From positions 7,130,001 through 7,194,000 of the forward strand of contig NZ_CP108508.1 of NCBI RefSeq assembly GCF_035917275.1: DNA of 64,000 nucleotides, given 5' to 3'. The translations under genes and the position numbers were made by a program. The stretch is from Streptomyces sp. NBC_01237. Its GTDB lineage: Bacteria; Actinomycetota; Actinomycetes; Streptomycetales; Streptomycetaceae. Position 1 is the first letter of the stretch. Every line of letters starts with the position of its first letter. Below, one piece after another: positions 63,994 through 64,000 of the stretch. The notes below the pieces were generated by a model. The model had not been told where the DNA came from and searched no databases. It was given only the letters and a program-made list of their open reading frames with translations.

Positions 63994-64000
63994 AGGGAGG
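63994..64000 (+). promoter_or_regulatory. probable ribosome site of a gene beyond the window
   Basis: AGGGAGG ends the window three bases after the stop of the binding-protein gene, which suggests the operon continues. Confidence 0.5.

Overview
The window reads as a piece of a Streptomyces (or close actinomycete) chromosome. The DNA is very GC-rich throughout, so almost every real gene has long spurious reading frames on its other strand. Many starts are GTG with a GGAGG-type ribosome site. Typical actinomycete families are present: an XRE/DUF5753 plus DUF397 pair, an RsbW-like ATPase, a SAV2148-type HEPN protein, a DUF1707-FHA protein, Ser/Thr kinases, and a sugar importer without its own ATPase. 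I find about 50 protein genes, one gene fragment, and no tRNA, rRNA, CRISPR array or insertion sequence.

Layout. 0-3.2 kb is housekeeping on the plus strand: a RibD-type reductase (cut by the window edge), a small conserved protein, murC and msrB. 3.2-13.2 kb runs on the minus strand and is accessory in character: a Cys-rich protein, a lipoprotein, a 759-aa protein with a WXG-like N-terminus, a GAP1 (GTPase-associated protein 1) protein without a visible GTPase, a DUF397/XRE pair, a winged-helix protein, a membrane-anchored protein and a darcynin. 13.2-16 kb has an NmrA-like reductase, a divergent LysR regulator and an RsbW-like ATPase with a changed N-box. 16.3-21.8 kb is a compact cassette: ATP-grasp ligase, methyltransferase and FAD/NAD(P) protein in one operon, then a small membrane protein, a fragment of UDP-glucose dehydrogenase, and an MFS transporter whose 3' end reads into that fragment. 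22.1-26.3 kb has a 1042-aa secreted multidomain protein and a divergent alpha/beta hydrolase. 26.7-32.2 kb is a sensory operon: a lipoprotein and two receptor kinases with solute-binding ectodomains. 32.4-35.8 kb is threonine breakdown (tdh, kbl) plus a LysR regulator. 35.9-41.4 kb is an ABC exporter/permease pair divergent from a histidine kinase/response regulator pair. 41.5-45 kb holds small metabolic genes (VOC, kinase, M24 peptidase, aldo/keto reductase). 45.1-57.3 kb carries the trehalose/glycogen genes treZ, treY and glgX, interleaved with a GH1 beta-glucosidase, two GNATs, an FHA protein and an unusual short P450. 57.7-64 kb has the HEPN protein, a DEDD exonuclease, a phosphotransferase-fold protein and a sugar ABC importer that continues past the window.

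Working together. treY, treZ and glgX form the route from glycogen/maltodextrin to trehalose, and the GH1 enzyme and sugar importer add carbohydrate uptake and breakdown. tdh and kbl convert threonine to glycine and acetyl-CoA. The kinase, FtsX/ABC and two-component genes are envelope-sensing modules. The most unusual parts are the ATP-grasp/methyltransferase/FAD cassette with its recombination scar, the orphan GAP1 neighbourhood, and the tandem receptor kinases. All family assignments come from reading motifs by eye; no database search was run.
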